From Adineta ricciae (lineage: Eukaryota > Rotifera > Eurotatoria > Adinetida > Adinetidae): DNA of 64,000 nt. Under the pieces are notes generated by a model. It saw nothing but the letters and a program-made list of their open reading frames with translations, was not told where the DNA came from and did not search any database. The translations under genes were made by a program, and so were the position numbers. Numbering within the stretch: the stretch's first letter is position 1; each line of letters begins with the position of its first letter. The stretch lies in contig CAJNOJ010000001.1 in assembly GCA_905250025.1 (NCBI GenBank), positions 248,001 to 312,000 of the forward strand. Direction: 5' to 3'. Below, one piece after another: positions 59,664 to 64,000 of this stretch.

Positions 59664-61511
59664 GGGTTACTCTCGATAATCTGAAGAGGAGAAACATATC
59701 TCATCAAATTCTTTTTTTCTTTATATACATCTATACATAATCACAAAAGATTGTGTAACGCTCCTAACTGGTCACTAGTGTCAGTTATCAATGCAATGCT
59801 CCTATCAAATTGAGTGTGAAATTGTCTGTTCAATGTATTGAGGATAAGATAGAAGTCGTCTAATATCTCTCAATGAGATTGATATTATGTATCTCAAGTA
59901 GTTCGATGGTCATATGTGTTGTACTATAATAAATTATCTTACTCGTTAGATGAAATGGATACATTTCCGAAACACAAACGAGTGTCGATCAAAGTTTTTT
60001 GTTCGAATGTACTGAGGTCATGTTTTATAGAGAAGACTCTTCTTTCTTCTTCTTCTTCTTCTTCTTTATTCTCATCATCAGTAATATAGTTACGAGAGAT
60101 AGAAGAGGAAAAAAGAAGTCAAAACGATTGGGAGAACAAGTTCTTCTCCTATTCTGTCTCGCATTTTTTCCCTATACTCATACTTGTAACAATCGAATAG
60201 AACTATTTAGAAGCGAACGATAGTCAAATTGGAATAATTTGATAATACGAACTGTTTATGGATAAACATCGATTGTTATTTTTCATCACAAAATTCACTA
60301 GTTGACATGTCGATGAGGAATCCATCAGACATACAATAGATATGTTTACAAGAAATAATTGCTATCATGTTGTGATCAACGATCATTTGTTGTTGTTATT
60401 GTAATTCTTCAAGAAGAGAATGTGTTGTCGAAGCAGTTTTCTTAATGACTGACACTTTCGTAGATTTGACTAGACAGTAGTATCATGATCAAGGCTCTTT
60501 GGGTTATTTTATTTTTGTTTCGAAAATTCGGTCAAACTGATCTGTACAATAATGGAAAAATCCAGTCGTCAACACAGTTTTTCTTAATAGATTTTTACGC
60601 TATTCGTATTCGATCAATGTATAAAAGTGCTTACGCATGCATTCTGATGTCAACTATACTATGCAATCTTCTAATCAAATTTATGCTCGTTTTCATAAAG
60701 TTCATTGGCATTCTCTCTTCGTGAGAGAATGACGAAGGAAATAAATGTATCGATAATTGTAGCTCGAAGAAGTACGTTGAAATCATCGACGAACATATGT
60801 GAAAATCTAATGAACTTGTCCATATAAAAAAAGAAGAACTCTTTTCCCCAGTGAGATAATTCCTAATCGAATTTTATCTCGTTCTCGATGAATATATGCA
60901 CGTGCGTCAAAGATCAGATGAATGCATTGATTATTAACAACATAGAGTTAATGAACATTTCCGCGAATGTCACTAACTGAACAGATTTATTGATATTCAA
61001 CCTGGAATACGATTAAAAGTTGAATAGCCTTGGCAGGAACGGACAGACACAAGTTACACTGATTAACAACTAATGTCAATTGGGAGAAGATGAAAAGTAT
61101 TGATAAAGGAAGATGAAGAAACAAGGATACGATGTATGTTTGCGCAAAGATACACGCATAGCATTCACTCGCTATTCTATAACAGATTTTGACTTCTCGC
61201 CTTACTCTAATCGATTGACAGCTACGTCAGCAGCATCATGCCAGTAATTACTGTTCTTTTCACGAGACAGGAAACAAAGAATTGATACAGATAACTGTGT
61301 TATTCTCCTCTTTCCACTTCTATCATTCCTGATAGTATGCTAGCGTAGTCTTGATGATACTTGATGTATTAATATCCGCTCGGGATGATAGAATAGAACT
61401 TAGTTTCCAAATCATCGACGAGATCAAGACATCTGAAATTCTATTGCATTGATATTCTTGATGTTTTATATTTTAAAAAGTAACTTGTAAAGAAAAAGAA
61501 CAATTTCATTA
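59664..61511. other. long intergenic region
   Basis: About 1.85 kb without a supportable gene. It holds a TTC simple repeat near 60040-60068, a 79-codon hydrophobic frame at 60485-60724 that looks like chance in AT-rich DNA, and many short ORFs. It is the largest clear gene desert in the second half of the window. Confidence 0.4.
60040..60068. repeat. TTC microsatellite
   Basis: A run of TTC triplets (with one interrupted unit) in intergenic DNA. Confidence 0.8.
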
Positions 61512-62257
61512 TTATGTACAGAAGCACGAACGTTTTTTCGTTTGAGACAATTTGTGAAGTAATTTCACTGAAGAACGTTTTCGACGTTTGTCTTGGCCAG
61601 TCAGTACGTTTAGAACAGGTGATTTGGGATAAAATTTCTGCATTGACGCATCCATAAATCGAAAGATGTCTTTGATCAACACACGAAAAGTTTCTTGAAC
61701 ATTCGTCCCAGTCACTGCACTTGTTTCAATGTACGAGATTCGAAGTTCATTTGCTAATCGTTGAGCACGAATCGTATCCACAATTCGATTGGTAACTAAA
61801 TCAATTTTATTGCCAACAAGTAGAACTGGTGGACAGATTTCATCATCCACTCGCGTGTATGCATCAATATACGTCAACCATTCTTGTATGGACAGAAACG
61901 ATGATTCGTTAGTCACATCATATAAAAGTAAAAAACCCATACTGTCACGAAATAACGATTTTGTTAAACTACGATAGCGTTCCTGGTAAAAGAAAACAAT
62001 GCAGTCGTGAGAGAAGGAAAGAAGAGATAAAATTCGAGTGTAACCTGTCCAGCAGTATCCCAGAGTTGTAAGAGAATACGTTGGTCATTATCACCGGTAA
62101 TGTGCTTTTCGAAGACATCGATTCCAACGGTTGAACGGAAATTTGCAAAATTATCATGAATGTACTGATGAAGAAACGTTGTTTTACCGACATTTGCTTC
62201 GCCGATGCATAATATTTTGAATAAATAATCGTGCGAGTCTTTCACTGGAACATCCAT
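61512..62257 (-). CDS. RAB27: Rab-family small GTPase, Rab27-like
   Basis: A vesicle-traffic GTPase. Two exons, split after WDTAGQ, give about 215 residues from MDVPVKDSHDYLFKILCIGE at 62257 to RSCFCT at 61512-61514. All G motifs are present: P-loop GEANVGKTT, switch I STVGIDVFEKH with its Thr, G3 WDTAGQERYRSL, G4 VGNKIDL and G5 ETSAVTG. The stretch SLFRDSMGFLLLYDVTNESSFL and the EKH after switch I resemble Rab27, which controls secretory-granule and exosome release. The C-terminus CFCT has two Cys for geranylgeranylation, in a CxCx arrangement. The glycine at the second P-loop position is Glu-Ala-Asn in place of the usual Asp-Ser-Gly, a mild oddity. A frame open further upstream to 62314 is not needed. 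Confidence 0.87.
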
Positions 62258-62603
62258 GTGATGATGAATGTAGAAGTTGAGAGAGAAAAACGGTGTGCGT
62301 ACAGATCTCAACAAAGAACATATCCAGGGTATTAATGTAGATTTAGATTGGAGAAATGAATTTTGTAGTTCTTATCGCGATTCTCTTCATCGTAAGAGGT
62401 CACCAGTAAAAGCAAACATAACTATTTATTGGATTGGTTATGCTTTTTGACAAATTAATCAGTTGACCAGAAGAAACAGCTGTAGATATCTTTTTCAGTT
62501 TATATCTTATCATGAAACAGAAAGTTATAGTTTACTTGTAATAACATTTTTTTTTCTCTCGCGACTTCATCTAATGATAACAGATCTTACAATAAACTCC
62601 CAT
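62258..62603. promoter_or_regulatory. divergent promoter region Rab27-like/DEPDC5
   Basis: 346 bp between the two divergent start codons, so a shared promoter is possible. No defined element is evident. Confidence 0.35.
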
Positions 62604-64000
62604 ATGGCTACGGAAGAGTCTGTATTCGAAGGAGCACCGTACGTGTTAGAAAAAAAAAACTTCAAACGTAATTCGTGTTTTTATATTTAGATTCAAATGT
62701 CGACTGAGTTTTTATGGGCGTGGTCAAAGTTTGTTGACATTATCAAATAATCTATTTTCTTTTCGAATGTATCTATGTTTAGACGCAACTCCAACTGCAC
62801 CAACATTGGTTACGAATAAAACAAATCTTCGTAAGGGAGACATTGTTGTCATTAGCTTAGATAAAGACGAAACTCAGCAAATTGTCATGCAAGTCGATGA
62901 TGAACGTCCAGGACCATCACCAGATCCAGGTACTTCATTTAATGATGAATTATATTTGGATTTTCATTCATGAACTTCTCTTTCAAAGAAATTCTCGTTG
63001 ACGAATCAATCAAACGAATATTTTCTGTCAATAGTTATATGAGAAATTTTCACACAGTTCAAAAGGTTCTTAAAAAAGAGGTAAGCTTCGTGATCGAACC
63101 ATTCGCATTCATGAATAATGTTAATAATGTAATTCAGTCTAACCTATGTAACACGTGCTTTGGCTGTTAATAGATCTATTTATTCAGTTGGACTGTATAT
63201 GATAACATTACGTAAAGAAATGGGGAAATATACTAAAAATATCATAATCAGTAGAACGATCAATGAGATATGTCACAGTTAACTAATTAATGTTTGGTTT
63301 ATTTAGAAATTCGCACTGTATCTAGTCGAATTACAAGTCAAAGAGCAGTATTTAAGCCGCGGCGATATGTGGCGGTTTACTCGGAAATTGGTAAGTTTGA
63401 AAGATGAAGGATACAATCGAACATTTTTCTATTGTTCAGTTGAACACAACTGTCTATTACAAAAAACCGTTAGAAATGTACAGCATGCGGTAAGATATTC
63501 TTGTGGTTATCATTGTCTAAAGGAAAGTTTAGATGTACGGCAACGGTTTACGGCTTATGGGTGGATGCTGCACCCTACCGTGTATCATCTGGGTATATTA
63601 CAAAGGATACAAAAGTAATTGTGATGGTTTGAACGGATGAGGATAGCGAGAGAGACTGATCTTTCGTTTCCATTAGATTGTTTTTCGCTCGTTGAGTGCT
63701 TGTTGTACCATCTTTCTTCAAATGTCCAAAGAGATGTGGGATTTCGATCACCACGGTGACACGTACTATGAGAAAGCTGTCGATGGATTTCTCTTTGATT
63801 TATTTACTCGATGGAAAGTGAGTGATCGACAATGAGAGTACCCGCAGGGTTCATCCATTTGAATTGCTAATTTATATTCTAGTCAATGAGTTGCCAACAT
63901 GATGTAACAATGACATTATTCTCACGTGTGTTCTACGATGCCAAATCTTTAGAAGAGTTCCCTGTAAGTTTACGTCAAAATATCAATACAGACCATCGAG
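62604..64000 (+). CDS. DEPDC5: DEPDC5 (GATOR1 subunit), 5' part, cut by the window end
   Basis: DEPDC5/Iml1 is the GATOR1 subunit that, with NPRL2/NPRL3, acts as GAP for RagA/B and restrains TORC1 when amino acids are low. The ATG at 62604 begins [12 protein letters not shown], then by splicing [12 protein letters not shown] and [19 protein letters not shown], which match the start of the family (a short strand, then GDIVEI). Later exons read [19 protein letters not shown], a tyrosine-rich segment, [28 protein letters not shown] followed by [27 protein letters not shown] and [20 protein letters not shown]. These lie in order along the N-terminal and SABA/longin-like region of the human protein. 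The final exon runs to a GTAAG donor at 63964, so the gene continues beyond the window. Exon joins around 63060-63560 are approximate. Confidence 0.85.

Noticed and set aside
60485-60724. 79-codon hydrophobic ORF
   Set aside because: AT-rich DNA readily gives Ile/Phe/Leu-rich frames; there is no neighbour, motif or splice evidence.

Overview
The window looks like nuclear DNA of a small, compact invertebrate genome. It is AT-rich and gene-dense, introns are mostly 40-60 nt with GT-AG ends, and the proteins are clearly metazoan (NRBP pseudokinase, DNAL1, GLG1, SLC9C exchanger, C1orf87, DEPDC5). A type II membrane protein resembling the DUF7164 family, and a fungal-type Grg1/CCG-1-like stress protein sitting among animal genes, make a bdelloid rotifer the best guess. 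That guess is inference from gene content, not proof.

Layout. 1-6.2 kb is accessory-like: a degenerate tandem repeat of about 50 bp (about 265-1920), two copies of one coding fragment, a GC-rich patch, fragments of broken membrane-protein genes, and one small three-exon gene (3758-4302, minus) whose predicted protein resembles the TDP-43 N-terminal domain. 6.2-8.1 kb holds nothing I can name. 8.1-10.8 kb is a tandem pair of acyl-protein thioesterase genes (minus). Then come a GPI-anchored Ly6/three-finger protein (minus), axonemal dynein light chain 1 (minus), the NRBP pseudokinase (plus), condensin subunit CAP-G (minus), a DUF7164-like putative glycosyltransferase (plus), the proteasome ATPase Rpt5/PSMC3 (plus), a small one-pass membrane protein too short for routine ORF calling (27542-27915, minus), a C1orf87-like EF-hand protein (plus), a short laminin-G protein (plus) and a sperm-type Na+/H+ exchanger, SLC9C (plus).

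From 38.9 kb: a Grg1/CCG-1-like protein (minus), alternative oxidase (minus), ARPC4 (minus), NOP58 (plus, with an assembly gap flanked by two copies of its 3' exons), SLC35E3-type transporter (minus), an ankyrin-repeat protein (minus), a spermine/polyamine oxidase (minus), the cysteine-rich Golgi protein GLG1 (plus), an unrecognised acidic-tailed protein (minus), a Rab27-like GTPase (minus) and the start of DEPDC5 (plus, cut by the window end).

Most genes are single-copy eukaryotic housekeeping or cilium genes and are not organised as operons. Two close divergent pairs (ARPC4/NOP58 and Rab27-like/DEPDC5) may share promoters. The points that most deserve a second look are the Grg1-like gene beside alternative oxidase, the NOP58 exon duplication at the N-gap, the SLC9C gene whose voltage sensor and cyclic-nucleotide domain look degenerate, the small TDP-43-N-like gene, and the 50-bp satellite. 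Exon structures were worked out by eye from reading frame, splice sites and remembered family patterns, so individual boundaries may be off by a few bases.
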